DNA of 64,000 nucleotides from Owenia fusiformis (Eukaryota > Annelida > Polychaeta > Sabellida > Oweniidae): the NCBI GenBank assembly GCA_903813345.2, contig CAIIXF020000012.1, positions 28,532,684 through 28,596,683 of the forward strand, given 5' to 3'. Positions 37,501 through 52,500 of the stretch are shown one piece after another. How positions within the stretch are numbered: the stretch's first letter is position 1; each line of letters starts with the position of its first letter. The position numbers and the translations under genes are program-made. Under the pieces are notes generated by a model. It was not told where the DNA came from. It saw nothing but the letters and a program-made list of their open reading frames with translations, and ran no database searches.

Positions 37501-40500
37501 TAAAGCATTAGATAAAGGCTCACATCTCCATTTACCTATACAGTATATGCTAAATAGGAATTGACTCCATATAACATGAGCAAAAATAGAATTTGTACTT
37601 TTATAACAGAGGTCACCATATTCCTTCCTCAATAACATTTCATTCATACTCACTTGGAGACAAGATTATTTCAAGGCTCAGCAATTCGCTACATGACTAC
37701 GACTATTCCCAGTTGTATACAGGAGACAATGCTACAGATGCTTACGTTAATTGAAAATTCCTTGTTTTGTTCTCCAAGGTTACGAAATTACTCCTATGTA
37801 GGTAGTCCTATTGCAAATGCATCATAAATTCCAATAGCGAGTCTACACCTTCCAAAAATATAATCTCCACAAAATATCCTATATAGATAAAAACTGCTCT
37901 ATTTTATGAATAGGCCAAGGTTATTCGTTTGAAAGTTTAACATGTCATAAATTTAAACCCTGAATCTTTACTGTATACTCTATCTTGGCTGTTGTTTTTT
38001 GTTCTATTTAGAATTCATGTAAAAAACTACTGTACTATCCTGGTTTCTATATACAGTACTAATCTGATCTATTTCTGGGTGAGAAATTTGCCCTACTTGT
38101 ACATATTAGGCCAGGCCAATCTAAAGCATGCGGTTAATCATACTGTATATTTTTACATACCTGCACTGTATAATCTTTCATTCATTAAAAAAGGCACATG
38201 GTAAACGACAAACCTATGAATCAAAATGGCCAGCTTAAATTACCTATCATGCCCAAAATATAAGAAGTACTAGATTTTATACCAAGAAATATCTGTGAAA
38301 ATTTCAAAGTAATTCATCAAGCAGAAATGTCTAGATAAGACAACGTCACACAATTGTCATCTACCCGAATGTCAAGTTAACGATAATATCACGCCTCTTT
38401 AGTTGTGTTTAACATCAGCTTACATAGACGTAGCCCCCCCCCATAAAAATAAAAATAGAACCATGTTTTGTTCATGCCACAATCGCACCACTCCCCCCCC
38501 TGACTGAAAACCAAAATTTTTTGGTGATCGCGACCCCCTGACTGAAAGCTGGCTATGCCCCTGGTTCAACACGATAAACCAGCATGATAATACAGATGTA
38601 TAACATTCTAACTATCCTCTGAAACATATTTTAAATTCTGATGGCCTAACTGATAAAAAATCAGCACATGCTCTGCTATAGAATAACCTAACCAAACTCA
38701 TAATAAAACATTATTCCAAACCTGCGAATATATGAATATTTCCTTATCCAGTGTATTCTCGTACAATATAATAGCTTTCTTTCTGATGCATATAGCTGTA
38801 TGCAATTTCATCACAATTATTAATTAACAAAATCATAAATCTATTGACCAGTCTATACTATACAACACAGGCAAGGAACATCATCTCATGGCTTCACTTT
38901 AAATGTCAAACCCTCTCAAAAAGTATCTTCTGGTCTCTTGATCTAGTTTAGATTAACCCAAACATTTTTTTTAAAGTACAGTTGATTTAAGGGAACTTCA
39001 ACATTGTACACATCCAATTATAAATATCAAGTCTTATTGTAAATATTGTATCGAGTCACGATGATTTCTCAAGAAACACTTTTATTTGTCAGATGACAAC
39101 ACAGACAGAATTAAGATGGAAAAGCACAGTTAAACTTGTCTTAAAAGAACAGTGCATTAAACCTGCCTTATACAGGCCTCCTAGACTCCAACTAACACAA
39201 TCATCAATTCAAATCCAGCGAACTGAGTGAAGAAATATGTTCTGGAGAGAGGAACTTGTGGTTCACGACTAAAGAATTGAAATTTTGTTGTGAGAACTGT
39301 GGTTCGGGTGGAAGGAACATAGTTTGCAAGGTCGCAACTGATGATCGTGTTTGTGGAAGTCTAAGAGGCCTCTTATAAGAACACTGCAACAATTTCTATG
39401 AGAATAAGACGAAATGTTTTCAGGAAATGTTCTAACATATAGAACCAAAAAATCTTCAAAGCTTAAGGCTTAAACTTCCCCAATGGTAAGAACCTGGAGT
39501 ACATTAGAAAATTACGCTCTTTTTAAGATGCAAAATCAAGATACTGGACAGACAGGCATCCGCTAGTCTTGGCTCAAATCTCTGCCCCCTCCCCCACCCC
39601 CTTTCTACTTCATCTTCAGGGATTAGGTATGTCAGGGTTACAAAGGCTATAAGCAAAGCTAGGAACAGCAAACCATGTATATCCTTACACCTCTCTAATT
39701 CAAACACCCCTCGATGTGAAGACTTTTTCTCAGTCCCAAATTTGACTTACATGTTGAAAAAAACCTGGAATGTGAACACCTGCTAATCTAAACACTTTTG
39801 GCTGGTTCCAGAGGTGTTCAGATAAGACAGGTTCTACTGTACTCAACTTATAGGTGTTACTGCAATATCATATTCTTAGCAGTCTGAGCAAACCATCATA
39901 AGCTGTCAGGGAGCATTAGCATACCATAGATCATACACAGTGATCTCCCAAGCATTAAAGCAAGTGGGCGCAGCACCCACCTGAGATTTCAAAAATAGGC
40001 TTGAACCCACCTGAAAATCAATTTGCATCCACTTGAAAATGAGAAAAATCATGAAAAATTGGCATATTTTGACCAATTTTGGTCTGAATTGTGAAAATGA
40101 GAATTTTGCACCTACCTGAGAAAATATCCTGGGGAGATCACTGATACATCTAAGGTATTTAGTAGTACATGTATTTAAACCACTGAATTGTCCAATAACA
40201 ACTTTCATGTTATTTCACATTTAGAAAATTCTATTTATCATTGTTTCAATACAATATATTGTTATTGTGCTACTGATACATCACATTGATTTTTATATTA
40301 TCTATCAAACTTACCTGACTATAAGTTCATTTACTGGATTGTATTTGTGTATTCAAACTAGTAGTTTAAATCATGTAGACTTGTTTTCTACAATTTTATA
40401 ATTCCCTCTGCTTAAAATCACATAAAGTGCACACGAAGCACTCTTTTATTTAACAAAACAAAACTGTTGAAAATACATATGTTGTACTTACATATTGGGA

Positions 40501-43500
40501 AAGGGAATCCGCGCCAACCTGGGAAGTATAGGCATCATATATAAACACTGCTAAATAGTTCCAAATCAACACATGTGTTGAAATGAACACCTGTAGTAAT
40601 GATCACTTGTTGTGATGAATACTTCTACTTATGAACACTCACTGAAATGAACACTTCTAATTACAAAAATATGAGAGCTCCAATATCACTTATATGTATA
40701 ATCCAAACTCATCCTTCACTCATTCCTTCACTCTAATATTAAGTAGAAGCCCTTAATATTGTCTCAAGGCCTTCAGTATTGTCTAGAGGCCCTCAGTATT
40801 GTCTAGATGCCCTCAGTATTATCTAAAGGCTCTCATTATTGTCCAAAGTCCTTCAAAATTGTCTAGAAGACCTAAATGTAATCTAGAAGCCCTTAGTATT
40901 ATCGAGAAGCCCTAAAAGTTTGTTGAAGCCCTCAATATTTCCTAGAAGCCCTCAAATTTTCTCATTTTATGACAATTCACAAATGTAGATTCCTTCCTTG
41001 CTTATCCATTTGTACATGTATCACAGTATTGCTTTCATGTTCAATAATTTTCTCCAGCTAGGGGATTGACACTAGACATATTCCACCCATTTATTGTTGT
41101 ATTACCCTTTTCCAGAGATTATGTCTTTAGAAAGAGTGTCATTTGTATAGTAGTAACTACAACCTCAGGGTATTCCGTCCAAAATTGTAAATTATCTAAT
41201 ATACTCACAAGACAAAAATTCAAATTTATTAAGGTGCATTCAGTATCTCAACCCGGTGTCGAAATCAAGCAAACGTTTTATCAATCTTTGGACCTTATAG
41301 ATACCCTACCAAACATTTAACACAAAGTTTGAGTTTTTCCTTAAAAAAAACATGGAATGAGTTGAAACAATATGGAATACAAAAATTGAAATGAAGTAAG
41401 AAACATGGCTTATTGTTGTAAATGAGAAACTTCAATCATTTGATGAATTCTTTTAGAATTATTGTAAAATGTATTTTGAAGACGATGGAATATTTTGCCT
41501 TAACCTCTTATGTTATAAGATTATGTACATGTCACATGTATGATTTGTATGACCCCCTCAACCTTATCAGAAATGATAAATGAATTTCTTAAACAGAGAT
41601 AAACCAAATCATCAATGAAAAAATAATTTGAATAAGAGAAATGGTTGATTTTCTTAAACTGTTCATCTTCGTTTCCTACCACCAAGATAGCATGTAATCC
41701 CAAAATACTGAAAATGCTTAAACGCAACCATAATTTAGAATTTCTCTCATAGACAATAAAACTCAGAAAAGGACTGTAGGTTAAGTTAACTTTAACAAGG
41801 ACAGTAACCCCATCATGCAAAATGTATTTAGACCCCTAGTTGTTCATCAAGTATTTGAGCCTCTTCCCCCTCCCATCTACACGTGGTATGAGGGTCATAC
41901 ATGTTTGAAGCAAGACTACAAGACCCCTGGTAATATGCATCTTCCCTGTTTTGTAAAATCAAGATCTTATTCTCAGGCATGAAGCCTGCTTTTGCCAAGG
42001 GGTTCACCTTTCAAAAAATTCCAGGGGGTTCACATTGGACACCTTTGGCTCAAAATCACTTAAAAAAAACTCAGAATGGTAAAAAACTGTATGATTTTGA
42101 AAGAATTTTGGGCAAAAGGCGGTTCACTCCACCAATCTTGGACAGACTCTAGAATTTTAAGTATCAGAGTAAATGAATTAGGTCATCTTCCACAGAAGCA
42201 AATCAAATGGTTGGAGACTGGAGATAGGTATATGAGAATTGAGACCTATCAGGGCAAAGGATGGCCACTCCTACCCCACTTATCTCTCTTATCATATGCT
42301 TACATTATCAATATATCACATGTAAAAGCCTGGTTCTATATATAGTCCAAAAGTAAAACCTTTCAAAGTGAATTGCTCTTATTTGCATAGGTGAGAATCA
42401 AACACTGGACATTATTAATGTTTTTAAGAATTTGATAGAGAGGCAGAACTCTAAAATCAAAATGCTGAGAACTAGACCATGGCAAATGTAAGAGATACTG
42501 ATCCATGTCCTGTAAATGAGAGGTTCTGCGCTAAAATGGGGAGACATTTTTGTCAGAACAAGGGGTGAAATCGGCCCCCTAAAAGTGCAACCCCATCATT
42601 ATGTACATTGTGTATATGAAATACATGTTCCTTTACCAAGTGCCTTTAAATGTGACAACTTGACATCCCTTCATGATTCGCTATACCATACTGAGAATAT
42701 ATCCAAATATGGGCATCATAAGTCAATTGCCGGCAAGGCAAACCGCAATACTGTATTTTCAAGGTCAATAATTGTGTTCAGTATGAATGAAGTGTTGTGA
42801 AGTACTACAACTTAGTCTATACCCTGGGTTTATTGTAATAAATAATACTCTCTGATAAGGTTCAATTACTTTATACTTTGGGAGTTCAAAGGGTACTTGA
42901 GCACTTATAGGTCACACAGTAAATTATAATTAAACTGAAGAGGCACACATCATTGATAAAGAACAAGGTATTAACATGCAAAATATCATCACCACCTGCC
43001 ATTTGTTACAGGCACCAACCACCATTAGTTACAGACGCCAATCACCAACCGCCAAACACCATCAGCAAAAAATGTTAGAGACTATAACAATTTGTCACCA
43101 CTTCTGGTGGTGGTGACATGAACATTTTATTACATAGAGTTCTTTTATAAGAGTTCTTAATAAATACTGAAGTCCATCATACAGATTTTTTGAAAGGGCC
43201 TCAGAAAATAACCAACTAACGAGCCAGCCAAACAACCAATCAACAAGCCAACTAAACAACCAACAAAACAATCTATTTTACAAACAAATATGTACTGGAC
43301 TATATAACTAATGTTCCATAAAGTACAACAGGTTAACAAGTGGAGGGTTCACATTTTAGATTTATTTAACACAAGCACATAACAACAACTGCCGACATCA
43401 CTCAGAGGGGGAAGATGGTAATTGCAAACCAATGTATAAGAGCTTCTAAAAAGCTTTATTAAGAAGCATAGCTTATGAACACTGTAAAGAAGTCAGCCCC

Positions 43501-46500
43501 CTCTTTACAGCTTATAAACAGTAAAAGCTGAATATAGAAAATACTTGGAGAAAACTTTCAAATTTGCGTTACCTAAAATGAAACTCTGTTAGTAGAACAC
43601 TTCTATAGCACTATTTTGACGTACCAAAGATGTTCACCTAACACAGGTTTTACTGTACTAACTGTGTGCAGAGCTATTAAGAGGGCGGTAGATTGACTCC
43701 CTTTGTTACTACAGCTCATGTTAAAAGATATGTCCCGGGCTACTATACAGTGATTCCTGAAACACTATCCCCCCCTTTCACTTAACTTTCATTGTAAAAC
43801 CATCGAAATAAACCATGACATTTAAATTCTTCTCGGCCAATGCTTCTAGTGAAACAGAAAGATGAGACCAAAAAGATGAGACCAGAAAGAGACTAGAGGA
43901 CATGTTCTACTGTAGTTTCATTTTGCTTCTTAAAAGAGTGATTCATCAACAGTAATTAGTATTTACTTACTACTAGTCTCAGCTGGGTTGGCCATTACAG
44001 ATCCATGCAATGCAGGACAGTAGCCAGGGGGGTCCATATTGGGCCAAGTTTGCCAAACATGAACCCCCTTGGAATTCTTTTACAAGTGAACTTGGCAAAG
44101 AAGCTGGCTATAGGCCTGCACTGTGAAGGTCTACAGGCCTGACAATCTGAAGAGCTAAATAAATTAAAACCCAAAATACCATCTTGTTCAAAACATAATT
44201 TTCATGTCTACTCATCAATCCCAATGAATGTATAAATGCATACTAGTATCATAGCAATGATGATGATTTTACCAAATGCACTTTTTTATTTCATGACATT
44301 TGCATCTCTGTATCAGATACAGTCAAGAAACATTTGCAATGTTAACATGCAGTTTGTTGTTTGTTGTTTGTTGTTTATTGAAAAACACAAGTTGATACTT
44401 TAACCATTAGTCTACACAGGCTTTATTTGCAATACACAGTGCTCACCATAAATAAATGGCATCTTGATTTTCTATCACCATTCCCAGACCATAGTGATTT
44501 GAGACTTCATACTTTCCAATATTATCCAATAATGTTCAGATACACATCCCTTTTTTAGTTTTTAATATTTTACATTTTGTATACCCTCACCTACTAATGT
44601 ATGGCCCCTTGAAAATTTTCTCGTTTTTTTACATGGGATATCCTCACTTCGGCAAATCCAGGTGTCATTTTTTTTTATTTATTGTGAGCACTGTATTAGT
44701 AGTAGAACAATCAATGATGGAATCTAAGGACAAGCCATGAACACACCTCTTTTGTGCTGAGTAGAAGGGGTCCTCAAATGAAGCTTGGCATACTGTAATA
44801 TTAGATCGATATTCTTTCACTGTAAACCTGTTGATTTTGTCTATTATTCTTTTTTATGAGACTGAATAAATATAGGTGCTAGGTACAAGCCTACGGCAAC
44901 AATTTACACGTCACTTTGTAAATACTTTACATAATATGATAGCCTAATATAGTTTAGTATAATATAAGTAGATTTACTTTTGTACAGACTAATGTCTTGA
45001 CGGCTTAAAGGTTAACAGATACATATATATATTTCAGTGTTATGTAACGAAGACTGCAGGTTGAGTTTTACTATGAAAGGGATATCATCTTCACAGTCAA
45101 ACCGCTCAATTACAGTTTTGTTGAAAAATTGGATGAGAATATTTAGCAATTGGCAGTGCTCTACCCAGGATTTTTAGCGCAACATTTTGGATTTTTTTAA
45201 ACGTTTTGTACATTTTAGGATTTTGTAGTTTTTTAGCAGAATTTTTGTAATTTTTTGTGCAATAGTTTAAGATTTAATTTAAACAATTATTTTTACATTT
45301 TGTGAGGCACATTAATTAAATTTAACTGTTATGAAATAAATGTATATGAAGGTGCTACGCCTTGGAGATTTCAATGTGGGGAGAGCACTTATGGGCTACC
45401 ATGGTACGGTAATCTCTTATTTTATGTCAATCGTGTTGAGTAACAGAATACTTACAAATCTTTAGCATCATTTGGCATTTGAAATGCAGATAAATCTGTA
45501 TCTTCGAATACTTCTCAAATCCGACACTTACAAATCTGAATACCATTCAATGTGAACACTTTTCTTCAAAGCTATTTTGTTATATCTCCCATAGACCAAC
45601 ATATCATAGAAAACCTTGAAATGTGAACACCTGCTAATCCGAACACTTTCAGTCAATTCCAGTGGCATTGGGATGAGAAAGGTTTAGGAATGCTGTCCAA
45701 AAGTTGACAGTTGTAATTTTACACACTTTGAAGCTTTGCTATCATGCGCTGTCAAATAAATACAAGCAAATACAGACAGCCAAAAAATAATTTGAATGGA
45801 TACCCTCTTTCGTGCACAAGTCAAAAGCACACACAATACCATTCATAAATGCCGACAAAATTGAACTTTAAACAATTATTTACATTATAAACCTAACATC
45901 TTACTATAGGAGTCTAGACTACAACATAAACAACCTGTTCTCATATGTCATGACCATACAAAACCATTCACATTGTAAATGACACAAACTTCCCATTGTT
46001 AACTTGAACTCTTAACAAATCCTAGATGTCTTATTACTACATGTATTCTCATATTTCCCAGGACTTGTCATTTTGAGCTGTGATTACTTTTTGTATGTTT
46101 AGTTGAGGCTTCAGTTGAGACAACATTTTGGTTGAGGACACCCTTTTAGTTAATTGAGGATGATCTTTGGTAAAATTTACCAACAAAGATATCAAAGGTA
46201 AAAAACATGTAGACAAAATTTATCAGGATACCAGCCCAGCTGACCACCCACCCATCCAGCAAACTGATCACAATTTAACACCTAAGGGCGTAATAAAAAA
46301 AACAATCAGAAATCCCTTTGCTTGCTAAAACCCACCATCCCTCAACAGATTGGTGATATACTGACTTGCCACATTGGCCCTCAAACATGTATTACCATCC
46401 AGCATATTGCCTGTGATATTACACAGAAAATAATGACGTGTTTAACAGTTCTGGTTCCAAATCTCTCCCTAATCTGATGATTCACAGACAACCTCTTATT

Positions 46501-49500
46501 AGATCAGACTTCTTTTATTAAGAAATCTGGAACAAATCATAATATATGAAGTTGGGGAAATATATACATGCACAAATAAGGGGGACTAGATGCTTGTAAG
46601 CTTTTCTATCAAGTGTTTTATCAGCAAAAGGTAACAATATTATCACTAGTTGAGGGGGCGTGTCAGCAACAGGTAACAATATTATCACTAGTTGAGGGGG
46701 CGTGTCAGCAACAGGTAACAATATTATCACTAGTTGAGGGGGCGTGTCAGCAACAGGTAACAATATTGTCACTAGTTGAGGGGGCATGTCAGCAACAGGT
46801 AACAATATTGTCACTAGTTGAGGGGGCGTGTCAGCAACAGATAAAAATATTTTCACTTGTTGAGGGGCGTGTCAGCAACAGGTATCAAAATAGTCACTAG
46901 TTGAGGGGGGCGTGTCAGTATATCACCAATCAGAGGTCTTGTTACCAGCAGGCATTTTTCATTGGTTATTTTAACGAAAATTCCCTGCGGCTGTGTGGTA
47001 TTTTACAACTGTTATGTCCTTTACTTCCAACAATTTTACCTGTTGTTTCAATTTTGCCTGTTGCCAAAAATTCTGATGAAACCAATGTTTGATATAATTA
47101 AAGATTGTGAATGAAATCAAACTTAGGTTTCAAGCTTGTATGGACCTTTTCGTCACCCTATCCAAACACATCTTGGAATTCAAAAGTCTGAAGTTGAAAA
47201 TCAAACTTAAATGTGAACATAATCTAAACATAGTATTCTGCAATACACCTCTCTTTACAAACTGACCTTCAGGATTAAAATCAACATACCAATATTTGAT
47301 TCCATTTCAAAAGATTCAACAGACTTGAATGCTCAGTATTACTTTTATTTGCATTCGTACTTGTAGCTTCATGTAATTCCTTTATGACTCTAGCATTAGA
47401 GCAGTTGGTCAGAACCCTTTTCAATATCATATATAGTGAGATTTCTCTTCTTTAAAAGGGAGCAGGGGTCCAGGTATAAGCCTGAAGGGTAATTTATACT
47501 CTGTAAATAAGAGACAATCTAGCCTTAGAGGTATAGGTTTAACCCCTAAACAGGTTTCAATCTTTGTCAAACATACATTCTGGGAAAATTGAGAGACAAG
47601 TCTTGCCTCGACTCCACACTTATGGAACCCCTCAACCATCTACTTCTCCTAATGGAGGAAGCCCTTTAGCCAGGCCAGGTGGAAGTTTCTGGCCAAAAAA
47701 TTATTTAAAAACTTTCAAGTTGTTTTAGGCCAAAGTTGTCAAAATCTTCCTGTAATTTTTGGAAAAGTGAACCCCCCTTCCCTTGACAAAAGTTACTTAA
47801 GGGCCTGGCAGGTGAGTGGACTGTAGATGTGAAATGAATGGGGTTACAAGAAAAGGATGTGACTAATGAGAATTGCATTCCATATATCATGACATCAGGA
47901 CCTCATTTTCAATACAATACAGACAGTATTGATTTCAGCTGGATTCGTTAATAACAACTCAGTTTATTTTGTCCAGCACAGCGGTTGATTTGAGGTCTAC
48001 CACATAGCATGATATTGGATTTGAAAAAACAAATTGGCAGGAAAGGCAGTTTTTATGCAGTAAACAAGTTGTTTATTCAAAGCACAATGTACATGCATTA
48101 AATAGATTGGTTTAAAGGGTACGCTGTGTGATAAGGTCACCCAATGTGATATGGCTACCCCTGTATGATAAAGGTATACTATATGATAACTTTACCCTGT
48201 ACGATAAGGCTACTCTTCCTGATAATGCTACCCTGAGATATACTATGATATATGACTACCCTGCATGATAAGCCTATGTACACTATATGTGAAAAGATTA
48301 TTTGATAAGAATACCTTGTATGCACAATGGTAAGGACTGCATGATACACTATGTATGATAATACTGTAGGGATAAGGGTATAATATGGTTATCCTGGCAT
48401 ATCCTGCATGATCAAGCTACCATACCAGTTTTCTCCAGTGGGTACAAAATTCCCATTTTCATAATTACGACCACAATTGGTGAAAATATGCCAATTTTTC
48501 ATGATTTTTCTCATTTTCAAGTGAGTGCAAATGGATTTTCGGGTCTTTTTTGAAATCTCAGGTGGGTGCTGCACCCACTTGCTTTAATGCTGGGGAAATC
48601 ACTGCATACATTGCTATGTCAAAATGAAAATGTAAATAAGGTAGTTCCACATGAATGTTACTTTTGAGATCAGTTCTGAATTTTTTTTTTTCAAAGGCAC
48701 AACTTTTTCATCAACATTTACAGTTTAACTAAAATCTACTGTTATCAGTAAAAACAAATATTAACTGGATTAGCTGTTTGTGGACATTTTTGATAGTCTC
48801 ATTTGATTTTTGAGTGGGGCTATATTTGAGTGGGGCTATATATAAGTGGGGCTATACTTGACAACAGGTACATATTTCACCTAGGCCACTCCTTAAAATG
48901 ATTTCAATTAATGATCAAAAACAAAAAAACACTAATCTCCATATTTCAATTCTACTTAACAACTGTTTCTTTCAGTGTTCCTCTCAGGATTTTCCTCAAG
49001 TTGGTGCCAATTTTCAGTCTCAAAATTTGACCAAAGGTCCATGTGCAAAAAACAAAAAAACACTAATCTCCATATTTCAATTCTACTTAACAAATGTTTC
49101 TTTCAGTGTTCCTCTCAGGATTTTTCCTCAATATGGTGGTTTTTCAGTATCAAAATTTGACCCGATTGCATCAAATTTTAATTGGGTGAAAATGGTACAT
49201 TTTCAAATCCTTAAGTGGGAGCAGTGCTTGCTTCAATACGAGGGAGATGATTGAACAAACTTCAAGTGAACAGAGTAATAGTGTAATCCCTTATAGGGAT
49301 GGGAGGGAACCAAAGAATTTCTGAACAACAGAACAAAAAATCAACTGACCTTTACTTGCTGTTTTCTTCTTCTTTTTCTTCTTTTTGTTGGGGTCTGTTG
49401 CCATGCCAAGCTCCAGGGGATTCCCTGTTGCTATAGGTTCACCTTGGGGAAGGTTTGGCACATCTTTGGTGATAGGCTTGTCATAAATATCATTAACTCT

Positions 49501-52500
49501 CTGCTGAATGGCCTGCATATGATGGTCTTTCCCAGATGGAAACGGTGGATTGTTTACCTCCTTTATATTAGGCACAATTGTCTTCTCGATACGTACACTA
49601 TCACTGGAAGTTGAGCTAGGCATTCTGGAAGATGGATCGCCATAGCGACGCTGGTTAATGTAAGCATTTGTTTGGTTGAGAGGAAATGTAACTGCAGTAT
49701 CAACATCCGGGTTGCCGGAACGATTAGACAAATTTTTGTTGAGCGAATTATGATTTATCCTAGGGATGCTATAATTTTTTTTACTGAACGAGATCTCCTG
49801 GTCTGATGACAATTTGGGGCCAGTCAGTTTCATTGGACCATTAGACTTAACAGGTCTATCTTCATCAAATTCATAATCCTCTCCCTCCTCTGTCTGCATA
49901 TGGGCATAATCATTATGTTTCCCATAGAGACGATCATGAACATTGACACTTTTTAGGTCATCATCAGAGTCCTCTATATTAAGCACCTCATCATATGTAT
50001 TATTTGTTACTCGAAAAGTTTTCATTTCTGTCGATCTGGGGCCATCACTCATGGACCTAGAAGTCCTAAAATCATGGTCAGATGATATGGATCGTGGGGA
50101 ATCATCAACAGGTATCTCTTCATCAGCGTTAAATCCAACGTCATAAGCCTTATCATGTGAGTTGACAATATGTGTGTTGCTAGAGCGAATTTCAACAGGC
50201 CTCTTATTTACATATCCTGCTCTATTATACATGACTGGTTTTTCATCCTCTGGCGTCTCCTTTGTTGACGGGAAATAATCAAACACTCCACGTTGCTCAT
50301 TCTCATCAATATCCAAATCAGCATCACTAGCGCTACCTATTGTAGTCTTACTAGAGTTACACACACCCGAATCAACACTCATATCTGACCACTTACGACT
50401 CATGTTTCTTGACGTGCGTTCTAGAGATTTTAAAGACACTTTAGGTGAAGTAGCTCCACCTGAATCTTCGTCATCATCAATATATTTTATCCCACTTAGA
50501 TCGCTGTGATCAGTCAAGCTGTTGGTAGTCATATTATTGCTAGTCACGCTGTTACTAATATCACTTGTTGTATCCCGTATATCAGATCGTGACTGTGATT
50601 CAACAGGGTTCACTTTATTGTCACCAGGTGTCACTGGTGCACTCCTAGCGAGACTATAATCTCGAGCGTTTGAGACAAGATGGTTGAAGTCTTTTTCGGG
50701 TAACTCTGATATCTTTCTCGCCTCGTCTTTAATGAGGTCAACCTGGAAAATGAAAATGAAAGTAATCTTCAATCAAGTCAAATTTCAAAATGTTTGAGCA
50801 TTGCCCAAGATATGATATTTTGATATGATTCATTTCAGGCTGTTTTATTTCATATTTTAACATATAATGGCATTTAAAAACAAGGCATTAATGATAAAAT
50901 GTCACCACCTTGTAAGTTTTTGCAAAATATTACAGATGGATGAACTCTGAATGCCAAACACCATCAACACAAAATTGGAGAATATGTCACCACAAACACA
51001 ATATAACATATAAAAAAAATAGAAAATTATCATTTTTCTTACTTTTAAAACCACTAATGAAACAGTTGTGAAATACACTAAAACATTATTTTATGAATAT
51101 ATCATCAAAGGAGGTACATAGATATAACAGTAAACACTTGGGTTCATATTCACTTGCCCTTGGCCAAGACAGGCTTAACTGACTCTAATAAAGATAGTAA
51201 AATGAAAGCATCATGGGTACTCCAGGTGACGTACATAAAAATTGGGTCAAACACCTAAAATAATGTCCTATCACCTCCCACGCTAATGCATCTGTAAAAA
51301 AGCTAAGTATCAGCTTTTATTTATCCAATTCAAGAGAACTGTGAAAGACATACAGAATTTTCAAAAATTGTGACAGTGACACCTAATTATCTAAAACCAA
51401 TACCTTGATGATATGTAATTTCATTGTACAATGCATATAATAATAAAGCATTCACATGCAAAATGTCACAACCTGCCATTTGTTACAGATGCGAATTCCG
51501 AACACTGTCCACAAAAAGTTGGAGACAAAAACAAGATGCCACCACTTGTGGTGACATAAGTGGTGACATAAAAAGCATTTACCCCCACTCTAATCACTCC
51601 AAACTCATATAAAATATGCTTACATATACAGTATAAAACACAAACACCTCTCTAATCTGAACACCTTTCAATATTGAACACCCTTTCTCAGTCATAATTT
51701 TCCAATTGACTCACATATAAAATCCTGAAAGTGAACACTTGCTTTTTCCCTGTCCTAGAAGCATAATCTGAGTAAACAAGTTTTATAGTACATGAAGATC
51801 ACCCTGACCCATGTATATTATACACCAAAACAATTCAAGACTTATCCCAATAATATAAATACATGTTCAGTATATGTGAACTGTTCTACCTTCTTATTCC
51901 TTTTCAATCATATAAATACATGTTCAGTACATGTGTACTACTAAAGGTCAAATGCAGAAATTATTACACGTTTAACCTAAATATGCCTCATATTCTATTC
52001 ATTTTGCCTCACCTATTAATAAAGGCTATTAATTTTGCCTCACCTATTAATAAAGGCTATTAATTTTGCCTTACCTATTAATATAGGCTATTCATTTTGC
52101 CTCATCGATTAATACAGGCTATCAATTTTGCCTTCCCTTATTTTAGGTTCTAGATACACCCTGCATGTTTGCCTCGAACAGAATACAAACCTAGAAAAAT
52201 AAATGAATATCTTTCAGATACCCAACACATCCTGATATACCCTTGCCAATTGTCCGATTTCACTTATATGTTAGATTTATTAATTTGTCTGTCCTAATCA
52301 TAGCCTAATAACTAAACTCTTTACCTCAGGGTATTAATACATGTATTTCAGTAATTTTTCAATTGCAACATCCGAGAAATGAGTTGACACATCTGAGATC
52401 ATGATGACTTTACACAAACTGCAGCATTTCTAGCATTGATTCATATATACCTATATATGTAATAATGAATAATATGTATTCTGTAGATCTAATTTACATT

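Larger units (their letters stand above)
28752..49349 (-). other. Very long repeat-filled introns (20.6 kb) around the 36-nt microexon
   Basis: Between the exons 28642-28751 and 49350-50742 only the 36-nt exon 31644-31679 is well supported. The rest is AT-rich intronic DNA with minisatellites and dispersed repeats listed separately. A near-palindrome at 30925-30972 has nested stems GTATACAATT/AATTGTATAC and GTTGAC/GTCAAC. The stretches 28752-31640, 34020-36030, 36900-39680, 40950-41980 and 42130-42960 hold no other feature I can support. Confidence 0.6.

Noticed and set aside
37637-37690. Exon of the large gene ending at a strong minus-strand donor (CCAAG|GTGAGTATG)
   Set aside because: In the required phase there is a stop 12 nt upstream and no acceptor in between.
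46518-46900. Repetitive 95- and 112-codon frames on both strands (QQQVTILSLVEGAC-type repeats)
   Set aside because: The 42-bp period is a multiple of three, so frames stay open on both strands without selection; there is no other gene evidence.
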